Of a stretch of DNA of 64,000 bases, positions 48,699-59,276 are shown piece after piece (position 1 is the first letter of the stretch; every line of letters begins with the position of its first letter). Under the pieces are notes generated by a model. That model ran no database searches. It had not been told where the DNA came from and was given only the letters and a program-made list of their open reading frames with translations. The stretch is from Homarus americanus (taxonomy: Eukaryota; Arthropoda; Malacostraca; Decapoda; Nephropidae), in assembly GCF_018991925.1 (NCBI RefSeq), contig NW_024727757.1, forward strand, positions 169,001-233,000. The letters are read 5' to 3'. A program made the translations under genes and the position numbers.

Positions 48699-50096
48699 CC
48701 ACCTCATCTGGTAACACTGTTTGGTGATGTTTGGGAGGGATGATCTGGTAACACTGTTTGGTGATGTTTGGGAGGGATGATCTGGTAACACTGTTTGGTG
48801 ATGTTTGGGAGGGATGATCTGGTAACACTGTTTGGTGGTGTTTTTTAGGGGGGATGATCTAGTAACACTGTTTAGTAACGTTTGGGGGGATGATCTGGTA
48901 ACACTGTTTGGTGATGTTTGGGGGGTGATCTGGTGACTGTTTGGTGTTTGGGGGGATGATCTGGTAACACTGTTTGGTGATGTTTGGGAGGGATGATCTG
49001 GTAACACTGTTAAAATGTTTGGGGATGATCTGGTAACACTGTTTGGTGATGTTTGGGGGATGATCTGGTAACACTGTTTGGTGATGTTTGGGGGATGATC
49101 TGGTAACACTGTTAAGTAATGTTTGGGGGATGATCTCACAGTAACACTGTTTGGTGATGTTTGGGGGATGATCTGGTAACACTGTTTGGTGATGTTTGGG
49201 AGGGATGATCTGGTAACACTGTTAAGTAATGTTTGGGGGATGATCTGGTAACACTGTTTGGTGATGTTTGGGAGGGATGATCTGGTAACACTGTTGGTAA
49301 TGTTTGGGGGATGATCTGGGAACACTGTTTGGTGGTGTTTTAGGGGGATGATCTGGTAACACTGTTTGGTGATGTTTGGGAGGGATGGTCTAGTAACACT
49401 GTTGGTATGTTTGGGGGGATGATCTGGGAACACTGTTTGGTGATGTTTGGGGGGATGATCTGGTAACACTGTTTGGTGGTGTTTTAGGGGGATGATCTGG
49501 TAACACTGTTTGGTGATGTTTGGGAGGGAATGATCTGGTAACACTGTTAGAAGTAATGTTTGGGGGATGATCTGGTAACACTGTTTGGTGATGTTTGGGA
49601 GGGATGATCTGGTAACACTGTTTGGTGGTGTTTTAGGGGGATGATCTGGTAACACTGTTTGGTGATGTTTGGGGAGGGATGATCTGGTAACACTGTTTGG
49701 TGATGTTTGAGAGGGATGATCTGGTAGCACTGTTAAGTGATGTTTTGGGGAGGATGATCTGGTAACACTGTTTGGTGGTGTTTTAGGGGGATGATCTGGT
49801 AACACTGTTTGGTGATGTTTGGGGGGGATGATCTGGTAACACTGTTGGTAACGTTTGGGAGATGATCTGGTAACACTGTTTGGTGATGTTTGGGGGGATG
49901 ATCTGGTAACACTGTTTGGTGATGTTTGGGAGGGATGATCTGGTAACACTGTTGGTAACGTTTGGGGGGATGATCTGGTAACACTGTTTGGTGATGTTTG
50001 GGGGATGATCTGGTAACACTGTTAAGTAATGTTTGGGGGGATGATCTGGTAACATTGTTTGGTGATGTTTTGGAGGGATGATCTGGTAACACTGTA
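48699..50096. repeat. 38-bp minisatellite, about 36 copies
   Basis: The unit joins TGATCTGGTAACACTGTTTG and GTGATGTTTGGGAGGGA, with frequent 1-6-bp indels. Variants are GTAATG, GTAACG, GTGGTGTTTTAGG. The 422-residue minus-strand frame (TVLPDHPS, SPNSVTRSS) is a repeat translation. Confidence 0.97.
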
Positions 50097-52502
50097 GACT
50101 ATAATTAATGTTACTTAAGGTTAATTGTGACGTTATGTTGCGCCATCTATAATACTATATTAGCTTTATAATGCTTATTATTTAATTAGTTCTTTATAAA
50201 GTTAATATTATAATGCTTGTGGCGTCTTATGATTTTAGTTAATGCTTCGTAAGGATAAGAGCTGATGTTGTATTTTGCCGGAGGAAGAATTATTCTCGTT
50301 GGTAATTCTCTATAATTTCACTAATGCAGTATAATGCCAATAATAAATGCTGCGTGGTGCATGGGGAATGCTTACACCGTCTTTACAATCTAATAAATGT
50401 TGGTATTTATTTGGCTGTTATGAATATTAAGACAACAATAAGTTTACACTGGTGGTATTTTACTTGGGAATTTTTTATTAAAGACGTTTGAGGTTAATTT
50501 TAGCCTGTATAAATACCCAGATATGATAATAATTATCTCAGCGCTGTCGAATTGGTCTGGAGGAGAATTTTTAAGTATAAAATGCTTGAGAAAGGTAATG
50601 CAATTCTGGAAATATTATGTGAACCTCTGTAGTGTTGTTTAAATCTTATTATAATGCTCTATAATGCTGGGATAAGATCTATAATTCTGGTGGGTATCAA
50701 TAATCATCTAGTTAAAGAGTTGATTAAATGCCAGAGGGAATATTGTCTAATGTCAGTGGTGGGATGATAATACTGAAGAACTACTTGTAATACTGAGGGA
50801 ACAGATGTAATGCTGAATGATTTTGTTCTGCATAAACATTTTCTAAGTGACAACCATCAAGTAATATATGTATTTATTTTAAATTTCCTTTGGTCTACCT
50901 TGAGAGATAATGGTGTGTAATGAGACAGGTATATCAAATTAAAAATATATTTGTTATTCTGGTCACAGCTTTGGGTCCACGGTGTTCCCAAGGGTAAAGA
51001 GGACTGCTGATTCTGTCACTATTGTGGGCAACAAGTTACTTTAATGGCTGGATTTATACTTTTTATTTATTTTTTTATTTGAGATTTTGATGTTGGATCT
51101 TTTTAGTCTCTGGGACGTCCTTATATACCTGTGATGGGGCTACAGCGGGGTACCTCATTCTCTAGTGTCAGCAGCGCGTTAAACTGACCGTGATGAAACG
51201 TGGACTTTGTGAACTTGGTTTTTTTTTTTCGTGACGTATAAATAAACCGAGAAGCTCATTTCATTCTTGACATGTCACCTGTGAAAAGCTCCTGGGAACC
51301 GTGGCCAAGTAATGACGGGGCACCTGGGAGTTGTCCACCCTCAACTTTCTGCCTCTGCGGGTTTGTCTTTTTTTTTTCTCGTGCTGCCAACCCCACTGAT
51401 TACAGAGTCACAAGATACACAAGTTATACATTGCTGGGAGTCAATGTACAGCAATGCAAACATTTTTGTTTTGTTTTGTTTCTGTTCACCTGAGGTATGA
51501 TAGACAGTGAGTAACCCAGAGTAACAGCTCTTCAGGGGTATGAGGTACTGGTGAGGACGTGAACGGCCGGCTACCCTTACACCCACCAGCCACCGAGTGT
51601 GAGGTCCATCACTTAACCTCGTGCAAGAGCTACGAGGAAGAGAGAACCTCCCCTTGTTTTTCTGGTCAACTTGTCAGAGGATACAAAAAAAGTGGGTACC
51701 TCAAGAAGGTTAATGGTATCAATGGTTAATGATCTTTTAGAGAACGTTCACTCAAGTGGATCCTGAAACTCAACTTTCTCCTGCCAGACTTGTGCTCAGT
51801 ATGTAGGATAAAATATTACACTGACGGACATTTCATTACCCAATTAGAATGAGTCTCTAGCACGACGCATTGCCAGTTCAAGCTCCCTGATTGGTTGATA
51901 TGCCTACCGTGTGTAATTAAGACATAATATTCCGAACACGACAAGAGGTGTTGACAGAGGGTAATGGCCGGCGAGACAGCGGGGAGGTAGTGTATGGGGC
52001 GATGCTCGTGGGGGGTGGGAGAGGCGGTGTCTTGATCCTACACGCGGGCCGGACTTTATTGTGGCCTGGGGCAGTGAGAGGCGCTAGGTCTTGCATTGTT
52101 CACAAGATGATTACACACTATGGAGGCGATTCACTGGTCATATTAGTAGGTAGAAGAAAGTCGAAACGCACGCTACGTAATCCACCCCTACTCCCTCTCT
52201 CCTTCACCTTTCCCTCCTCCCCCTCCCCTTCCCTTCTCCTCACCTTTCCCCTTTCCTCCCCCTCCTTGTTTTTTAATCCGTTTCTTTAAGTTTGGTTACC
52301 AGGTAGATTACTGTACAGTTAACAGTAGGTGCGGTACTAAGCTTGTTTTTATCAGTCTACTACTCTTATTTTTGCCGAGGAGAAAGTTTCAATAATAAAT
52401 ACTTTATTTTATATTTTATTTTAAGCAAAAGTTTATCTAATTAAATAAAATCAGTCCTGGTATTTGGATATTTTGTTTTAATTTTGATGTAAACAGGTAG
52501 AT
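50097..52502. other. 2.4 kb unique DNA, no recognised gene
   Basis: AT-rich at 50100-51060 with recurring TATAATGCT motifs. A GC-richer frame at 51948-52289 (plus) has no recognisable domain. Confidence 0.55.
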
Positions 52503-52511
52503 TGTCTGTGT

Positions 52512-52556
<45 letters not shown>
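52503..52556. repeat. (GT)n microsatellite
   Basis: GT tract with one TATG. Confidence 0.96.
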
Positions 52557-52558
<2 letters not shown>

Positions 52559-52875
52559 GCCATTTGAGAGATGGTTCATGTATATATACGGTGAGGGATA
52601 ATATTACCTCACTTAAGTAGATAAGAAAGAGAAAGGTAAAAGTCACTTATCTTAACAAGTAACTGGAGGCAATGAGTAGCCGGGGTTTATTCATAGAGAG
52701 AAATAAGATCACCTGACTCAGGGAGGCTTGAAGTTTCTCTCACTTGTAGATAAATTCTTAAGAGAGATGCCATCAAAATTTGTAGCCCCGAAAAAAATCA
52801 ATTATGTAAATTAGTTAAGTTATTCTCTGATATTGTTAATATAGTAAATATTTATGATGGAAGTTATAATTTAAG

Positions 52876-52876
<1 letters not shown>
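52557..52876. other. Unique DNA
   Basis: Nothing recognised. Confidence 0.65.

Positions 52877-52930
<54 letters not shown>
52877..52930. repeat. (TAA)n trinucleotide
   Basis: About 17 AAT units. Confidence 0.97.
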
Positions 52931-53162
52931 TAATATTTTTTCTAATGATAAAAATTCAATGATTGCTTTTATAAAAATGATGGCATTAGTGGTGGTAGTT
53001 ATAATATTATTGATAAACAGGTAACAAGGTATTTCAATATATTACTCGTTTCAATTTAAGTAATAAAGAGCATCTCCTTACATGAGTATACAATGAATTT
53101 ACCCATTGACTAAGATAACCGAGTGAAAATTATTAAATATAGACCAGTATTGTGTGTTATGG

Positions 53163-53545
53163 TAGTAATAGAGTGAACTGATAGAGTGTATAGAGTGTGT
53201 TATGTTAGTAATAGAGTGAACTGATAGAGTGTATAGAGTGTGTTATGTTTGTAATAGAGTGAACTGATAGAGTGTATAGAGTGTGTGTATGTTAGTAATA
53301 GAGTGAACTGATAGAGTGTATAGAGTGTGTATGTTAGTAATAGAGTGAACTGATAGAGTGTATAGAGTGTGTTATGTTAGTAATAGAGTGAACTGATAGA
53401 GTGTATAGAGTGTGTATGTTAGTAATAGAGTGAACTGATAGAGTGTATAGAGTGTGTGTATGTTAGTAATAGAGTGAACTGATAGAGTGTATAGAGTGTG
53501 TTATGTTAGTAATAGAGTGAACTGATAGAGTGTATAGAGTGTGTG
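53163..53545. repeat. 44-bp tandem repeat, about 9 copies
   Basis: GTAATAGAGTGAACTGATAG followed by AGTGTATAGAGTGTGT and TATGTTA. Length varies in the GT portion (42-46 bp). Confidence 0.96.
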
Positions 53546-54864
53546 TATATATTTCCTTCTTGTCAAGTTTTATCAGTTTTCTATCTCATTTTTTATTGAT
53601 TAAAATGTCGTAATGAGACAACTGGTCGATAAATGGTGTTTTTTATTTGTTTTATTTTTGTGACGATAAATAAGTTAAATAATTTCACTATATAATTCAT
53701 AGTTGTTGTGAGTTGCCTTATGATTGAACTGGTGTCCGTTGCCTCCTCTCCTCTGCAGCTTGAGAATCCACACTTAAAAGGATCCTCTTGTAGCTCTTAA
53801 TGATGCAGATATACCATAGGTCGATGACTTGTATGGTTCTGTTATGTATCGTTAGTCATGTTGTAAATTGATACAGGAGACACACGCATACAAGTTACAA
53901 GATAGTTACAGTTTCAAGTTACGTTACAGGTACAAGTTACAATCGCCATATGAACTGTATTCTCACACCAGACCGAGAAGAAAAAAAAAATCCCCTGTAA
54001 TCAAGAAAGAGGATCAAACATTCCCCTCACCAGCCTTAATTAACCACTCGATCAACCTGTGTTAACAACCCCAGGTGTAAATGATCAGTATCCGGAACGA
54101 GTAAGGGAGCCGGATACCTCGGGTCTGATCGGGTTGGCTGGCCATAGAAAGTCCTGATGGGAAAGTCGAAAATGTTATAAATATGATAGCTGATTAAAGG
54201 AGCCTTGAGTAGAGCCTTGGATACAGGTAAATGGCCGTCTCATTATCTCTCATAAGCTGGCTCCGTATCCCTTCAGGAGCCTTCGTGATAAATTCTACCT
54301 TTTAATCTCACTCAATTTATGCGTCTTTTTAATCGCATACTTTCACTTTAAGCATTGATGAGGTTCCCCCAGGTATTGGTAATGCACTTTAACGCACCTC
54401 ATAACACCTGTAATTAGTACAAATATTAAGGTGGACAGGGTAACAGAAGCGAGTAATTAGGCGGTGGTGGTGAGGTGGCGGATGATGAATGGAAGGTTAA
54501 TTGGAGGTGTTTTATCTTTTTTTTATCATATTTTTTTTCCTTGACAGTAATGATGAATTAGTCACCATATATGCTCGGGCGGGGGCGGTAAGGGGGCCGA
54601 CGATCAGGGGTGTAATATATGGAGATGGATCTAGTCGCCTGTCTCGTAAGCTCGCCAGGCCGCCCTTGATCACCTTCTAATACTGCGCGGCGATCACGGG
54701 GTAACAGCTGATCAACGCAGGAGGAGGGGTAGGAGGGTATTAGCCTAATTCTCGCGTACGTATGCTAACATGGGCAAGGTGTGGCGGGTGTGGCGGCGGA
54801 GGAGGAGGATGGTGTGACGCCCCCATGTTGAGGAGGAGTTGGGTCATCCTTCTACCTCCTCCTC
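53546..54864. other. 1.3 kb unique DNA, GC-richer toward the right
   Basis: 54570-54840 is relatively CpG-rich (GGGCGGGGGCGG, GCGCGGCGATCACGG). No coding frame recognised. The block could be regulatory or part of an unseen gene. Confidence 0.5.
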
Positions 54865-54900
54865 CACACACACACACACACACACACGCGCGCGCGCGCG
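54865..54900. repeat. (CA)n(CG)n alternating purine-pyrimidine tract
   Basis: About 11 CA units followed by seven CG units; Z-DNA-prone. Lies about 57 bp from the 3' end of LINE copy D. Confidence 0.95.
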
Positions 54901-54956
54901 TTGTTCCGACGAGAGGTTCTAGAAATATTAACTATAAATAGAATTAATATTCGTCT

Positions 54957-55681
54957 ACATAAGAACATAAGAAAATAAGAAGTCTGCAATAGGCCGGTTG
55001 GCCTGTGCAAGTGTGCAAGGCAGCTCCTGTCGAGAGTTACAACGACTCTATCGTCCATGAATCTATCTAGCCTCCCTTTAAAACTTTCCCAGCGTCCCAG
55101 TGCTTACTTGTTCCACTCGTCCACCACCCTATTTGTGAACCAGTTCCTTCCTATCTCCCTCCTAAACCTAAACTTATCCAACTTAAATCCGTTGCTCCGA
55201 GTCCTATCCTGCTGGGATATTATAAGAACTTTATCTGTATCTCCTTTATTGATTCCTTTCACCCACTTAAATACTTCTATCATATCTCCCCGCACTCTTC
55301 GTCTTTCTAGAGAATGCAAGTTTAGTTTCTTTAATCTATCTTGATATGGAAGGCTTCTAAGTCCCGGAATCATTTTCGTCATTCTTCGCTGCACCGACTC
55401 CAGTGAATTTATATCCATTTTATAATAAGGGCACCAGAACTGAACAGCATAATCGAGGTGCGGCCTGACTAGCACAAGATGTAATTGCAATAGGACCTCC
55501 GCCTCTTATTACTTACACTTCTAGATATAAAACCTAATACTCTGTTTGCCTTATTTCGAACATTAACGCACTTTCTAGGCCGAAGGTCCTGCATACGAGC
55601 ACCCCAGGTCTGTTTCACAAATATACTTCTCATATTTGATGTTATTAAGGCTGTATACATTGACAGTATTTGTTCTTCCAA
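54957..55681 (-). mobile_element. CR1/L2-like LINE fragment, 3' end (copy D)
   Basis: A 5'-truncated non-LTR retrotransposon. The C-terminal part of its reverse transcriptase is readable on the minus strand: LVRPHLDYAVQFWCPYY, then VQRRMTKMIPGL, NLHSLERRRVRGDMIEV, and RFRREIGRNWFTNRVVDEWN. Further upstream an RKCVNVRNKANRVLGFISRSV segment sits in another frame, so a frameshift lies near 55480-55500. A stop directly follows VVDEWNK, and the remaining C-terminus continues out of frame. The 3' end is TTCTTATG-type octamers at about 54957-54980. It is dead by frameshift and stop, and more diverged than copies A and B. The upstream limit (55600-55681) is uncertain. Confidence 0.85.
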
Positions 55682-55727
55682 CTATTACAGAAATATGTAA
55701 TTTTATATGAATTCGCGTTGAACATTT

Positions 55728-55730
<3 letters not shown>

Positions 55731-55783
<53 letters not shown>
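55731..55783. repeat. (ATT)n trinucleotide
   Basis: About 17 TTA units, just 5' of LINE copy D. Confidence 0.97.
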
Positions 55784-55785
<2 letters not shown>

Positions 55786-56788
55786 CATTTATAGAAGACT
55801 CTTGTGTGACCTTATTGAAATGATTATAGTTTGTTTAATAAATTATCACCATCACCAATTCATCAGTTAAGTTATCAGAGTCAATCCGTCCTTAAAGCAC
55901 AAGTAAATAAAGTCGATCTGAAACTGATATACAAATTACCCATAATTGTGAATATTACCGAGACATTCATTAAAAATATCCTCCTTAGGGAAGAAAATAA
56001 AACTAAACCAAAATCTTCATAAAACAAGTGAATGTAAGAAGTCTGGAGCGTCTTAAAACATGACCCACCAAAACACCGGGACAACTAACTAATGACCCCT
56101 GAATTAAACCCCTTGAAGAATATAAGCAAATTGTAGGTCAACTAATCATAACTTCGATAAAGATAACCGGTGTTGTTAAATAATCGTGATGCACCACCAA
56201 CAACTAAACACCATTGATCAATACCAAACGAGCCAATCATATAACCAAATTACTAGCTGATTCTACCACTTGTTTTATCACACGACAAATCAACCAGATT
56301 ACCCCCGACTACTCACCTAGCCCAGCACCGACCCCTGAGGGAACAGAACCTTGGCAACTTATCTGTAAACTTCAGTAATAACTCAATTATTATAAGTATT
56401 ATACACGTTTGAAACATGAAATAAAATTAACATGTGTCAAGAGTCTGCATTATGAAGCATGTATAACTATGAGGTGTTGGGGGAGAAGACAGTAGTTTAA
56501 GGGTTATGAGGTCGAATTTGCATCATATTTTACCTCTCGTTTATAAATAGTCGCTTCTTGTTGTGTGTTCCTTCGTCGGGGTAGGGCGACGGGGGGAGTC
56601 CACGGGTGATGGTTGTCTGTAGGTAAAGGTCTTATTAATATGCCCACCTTACCTCCTCCTCCTCCTCCCCCCCGCCCACCAAAAAAAAAAAAATCCAATT
56701 GTTATTTTATTTTTTGGTTTTGTTATTTTTACGTCTCATAAATTGTACTGTACTACAATAATCCTTTAAAGTAAGATTGATTTTTATA
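55784..56788. other. Unique AT-rich DNA
   Basis: C-rich CCTCCTCC run at 56652-56680 followed by A13. No gene recognised. Confidence 0.6.
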
Positions 56789-57000
56789 TGGCGTGCGGTG
56801 GCTAAATGGATACAGCACTCGCTTTTTTTCGTAAATATTGTTGGATCACAGGCCACAATACCTCCTTATGAACTAAAAAAAACATACCTAAAAACACTTG
56901 GTCTACAGTACGCTACATCCACACCGCCCATAACGAGCTGTCAGACCTGCGGGATCCACTTTCACTTTTTCAGCGGCAGTTGTTATATAATACCAGTTGT
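56789..57000 (+). mobile_element. tRNA-derived SINE (copy 3, decayed)
   Basis: Box A-like TGGCTAAATGG at 56799-56809. The box B region is decayed (TTGGATCAC near 56840). The body segment CATCCACACCGCCCATAACG at 56916-56935 and the following CTTTCAC stretch align with copy 2. An 84-residue open frame across it is only the SINE read through. Confidence 0.55.
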
Positions 57001-57102
57001 AGTGAAGGTAAAGGCTGGATGTATACATTAAGTACTTTGATCTGATATGTTTTCAGTAACGGAATCGGAGTAGTAGCGCTGTGACGCTCTCGGTGAATTA
57101 CT

Positions 57103-57143
<41 letters not shown>

Positions 57144-57335
57144 CAGTAACATCACCCTTCCTCACCCACCACCACCACCCTTCCTCACCCACCACCACCA
57201 CATCACCCACCACCACCACCACCTCACCCACCACCACCACCACCACCTCACCCACCACCACCACCACCTCACCCACCGTTACCACCCTTCCTCACCCACC
57301 ATCACCCTCCACCACCACCTCAGCCACACACCACC
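57103..57335. repeat. (GA)n and (CACCAC)n
   Basis: GA tract at 57103-57138, then CCTCACCCACCACCACCAC units at 57155-57335. Confidence 0.94.
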
Positions 57336-57420
57336 AGCCACCACAGGAGTAAGGTTATCCATCAATAGTCTGACGTTTGGCATTTACCTGCGAGCTTCCC
57401 TTTGTGATTTGTTTTTGCTG

Positions 57421-57505
57421 GTTAGGTTAGGTGAGGTGAGGTGAGGTGAGGTGAGGTGAGTTTGGGTTAGGTGAGGTTAGGTTAAGTGAGGTGAGGTCTG
57501 GTTAT
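57421..57505. repeat. GGTTA/GGTGA pentamer block
   Basis: TTAGG-type units mutated to GTGAG. Confidence 0.9.
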
Positions 57506-57663
57506 GCCAGTCTACAATTAAGAACGTGTTACAGTATGTTGATTCATCTGTTAGTTTCCTCAGCGTCACCCAAATATTTAATCCTATACGAACGTGATCT
57601 GTGTATCGTGAAGTTGTGTGGCATAGTGAGGGAAAGGATTTGTGTATGAGCTTTCTGCTGCAT

Positions 57664-57785
57664 AGATTCGTGTTGTGTTGTGTTGTGTTTTATTGTGTTG
57701 TTTTATTGTGTTGTATTTTATTGTGTTGTGTTTTATTGTGTTGTGTTATAATTTCTTTAACTCTTTGAAGACGATAGTTTAAGTA
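57664..57785. repeat. TTGTGTTGTGTTTTA repeat and a CTTTGAAGACGATAG motif
   Basis: GTGTTGTGTTTTATT units to 57746. AACTCTTTGAAGACGATAG at 57760-57778 resembles the 36.7-kb palindrome motif and lies right at the 5' edge of LINE copy A. Confidence 0.8.
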
Positions 57786-58299
57786 TCTTGCTCTTGTGAG
57801 ACCACACCTGGATTACGCAGTTCAGTTCTGGTCACCGTATTACAGAATGGATATAGAATCCTTGGAAAGAATTCAGAGGAGAATGACAAGACTAATCCCG
57901 GGCATTAGGAACCTTGAGTATAGAGACAGGTTAAAGCATCTTAATTTGCACTCCCTTGAGAGACGTAGAGCGAGGGGCGACCTGATAGAGGTGTATAAGT
58001 GGAAGGCAGGGCTAAACAAAGGGACATTACAAAGGTATTCAAACTATCCAACCAGGAGCGAACTCCTAACAATGGTTTTAAATTAGACAAATTTAGATTT
58101 AGGCGTGAAATAGGTAAACACTGGTTTGGAAACAGAGTAGTGGATGAATGGAACAAGTTACCAAATATCATCATTAACTCGAATACGCTGAATTGCTTCA
58201 AACATAGGTTGGATGCTCATATGAGCAATAGGGGTTGGGTGTAAACGGGACTGCCCAGTATGGGCCAATAGGCCCGCTGCAGTTTCCTCCATTCTTATG
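57783..58299 (+). mobile_element. CR1/L2-like LINE fragment, 3' end (copy A)
   Basis: A 5'-truncated LINE beginning inside the reverse transcriptase (LYLALVRPHLDYAVQFW) and ending in one ATTCTTATG unit. It encodes the C-terminal RT region, including ERIQRRMTRLIPGIRNLEYR and FRREIGKHWFGNRVVDEWN, ending MSNRGWV. A one-base deletion near 58021 (GGG where copy B has GGGG) breaks the frame after GLNKG. By eye it differs from copy B (61482-62060) by five substitutions and this one indel over about 517 bases, so both come from a recently active source. Its 3' end directly abuts copy C. Confidence 0.9.
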
Positions 58300-58702
58300 A
58301 AGAAAGACTGAAAAGCTTAGGCTTACATTCATTAGAGAGGCGTAGAGTTAGGGGAGATATGATAGAGGTGTACAAGTGGGTAAGTGGGATTAACAAGGGT
58401 AAAATGGAAGATGTTCTGAAGCTCAGTAATAACGAAATAACTAGAACAAATGGCTTTAAATTAGATAAATTCCGATTCAGAAAGGATATAGGCAAGCACT
58501 GGTTTGGTAATAGAGTTGTGGATATGTGGAATAGGCTACCGAGTGCTATAGTAGGATCGGGGACGCTAGGGAGCTTCAAGACGAAGTTGGATAGGCACAT
58601 GGAAGTGCTGGGATGGGTGTGAAAGGGATCTGCCCTGTATGGGCCAGTCGGCCTCCTGCAGTATCCCACTTTCTTATGTTCTTATGTTCTTATGTTCTTA
58701 TG
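58300..58702 (+). mobile_element. CR1/L2-like LINE fragment, 3' end (copy C)
   Basis: Starts at the codons for EERLKSLGLHSLERRR and stays open to the LINE stop after HMEVLGWV, so the C-terminal tail frame is intact. It belongs to a different subfamily from A and B (NKGKMEDVLKLSNNEITRTN). The 3' UTR carries the family's GGGCCAGTCGGCCTCCTGCA segment and ends in four perfect TTCTTATG units at 58671-58702. That octameric tail is a hallmark of CR1-clade elements. It is inserted opposite in direction to the unrelated LINE fragment at 58703-59112. Confidence 0.88.
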
Positions 58703-59112
58703 ACACTGGGAGGGGGGAAGGGGGAAGGTAAGTAAGCTGGGAGGAGAGTGAGGTCAAGACTGGGTAAGGTATGACATATGGTAGCAAAATGGTTATTAAT
58801 TATCTCAGCTGCCTCCTCACTAGGTAAATGTGAGATGAAAGGAAGTGTGGGATACTGACGGTTGAGACCACAGAGATCTTTTACCTTGGAGTACCACTGA
58901 CCCATGCCGACCTCCTTGAGGCCGTGCACTTTCCTGGGATAATAAGTCTTCTTGGCAGACTTGATTTCACTGATGACCTGGTTACGTAGACTTCTGTACA
59001 GGCGGTTGTTGGTGTAGTACGCCTTGTTGTGCTGCTCATTAAGTCTTTTTATGCGGGGCGTAATCCACGGGACATCATCGGGGTGGATCCTCAGTGTTTT
59101 GGCTGGAAAGAA
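58703..59112 (-). mobile_element. Non-LTR retrotransposon fragment, endonuclease-to-RT linker region (E)
   Basis: Minus-strand frame open over the whole span. It reads LRIHPDDVPWITPRIKRLN, YYTNNRLYRSLRNQVISEI, SKVKDLCGLNR, FISHLPSEEAAEIINNHFAT and LLPAYLPSPFPPPSV. This composition (PWIT, then a NRLYR basic stretch, then EEAAEIINNHF) is typical of the linker between the endonuclease and RT domains of LINEs common in decapods; I cannot fix the clade. It is cut off at PPPSV by the tail of copy C. Its RT part is not found nearby. The upstream end fades into a GT repeat at 59129. Confidence 0.75.
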
Positions 59113-59128
59113 GTGGTAGTAGGTTTTG

Positions 59129-59151
59129 GTGTGTGTGTGCGTGTGTGTGTG
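59129..59151. repeat. (GT)n microsatellite
   Basis: Short GT tract between LINE fragment E and the astacin 3' end. Confidence 0.9.
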
Positions 59152-59230
59152 ATTCTTGTCGTTTATATTACACTTATATGTGGCAAAAGAGTAAATAGGA
59201 TAAGTAAATTAAGTAATATTTTACCAACAT

Positions 59231-59236
59231 TTTATT
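59231..59236 (-). promoter_or_regulatory. Candidate polyadenylation signal AATAAA of the astacin gene
   Basis: The plus strand reads TTTATT, giving AATAAA on the minus strand about 41 bases past the astacin stop codon. This is a plausible 3' end signal with a very short 3' UTR. No genomic poly-A run follows it, so the locus does not look like a recent processed retrocopy. Confidence 0.5.
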
Positions 59237-59276
59237 TCATACGTGAACGTGTCTACAATTGTTCGTTTACTTCAAA

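Noticed and set aside
48681..49949. 422-codon minus-strand open frame
   Set aside because: It is a translation of the 38-bp minisatellite, with no non-repeat domain.
56777..57031. 84-codon frame with a Cys-rich end
   Set aside because: It reads through the decayed SINE copy at 56.79 kb.
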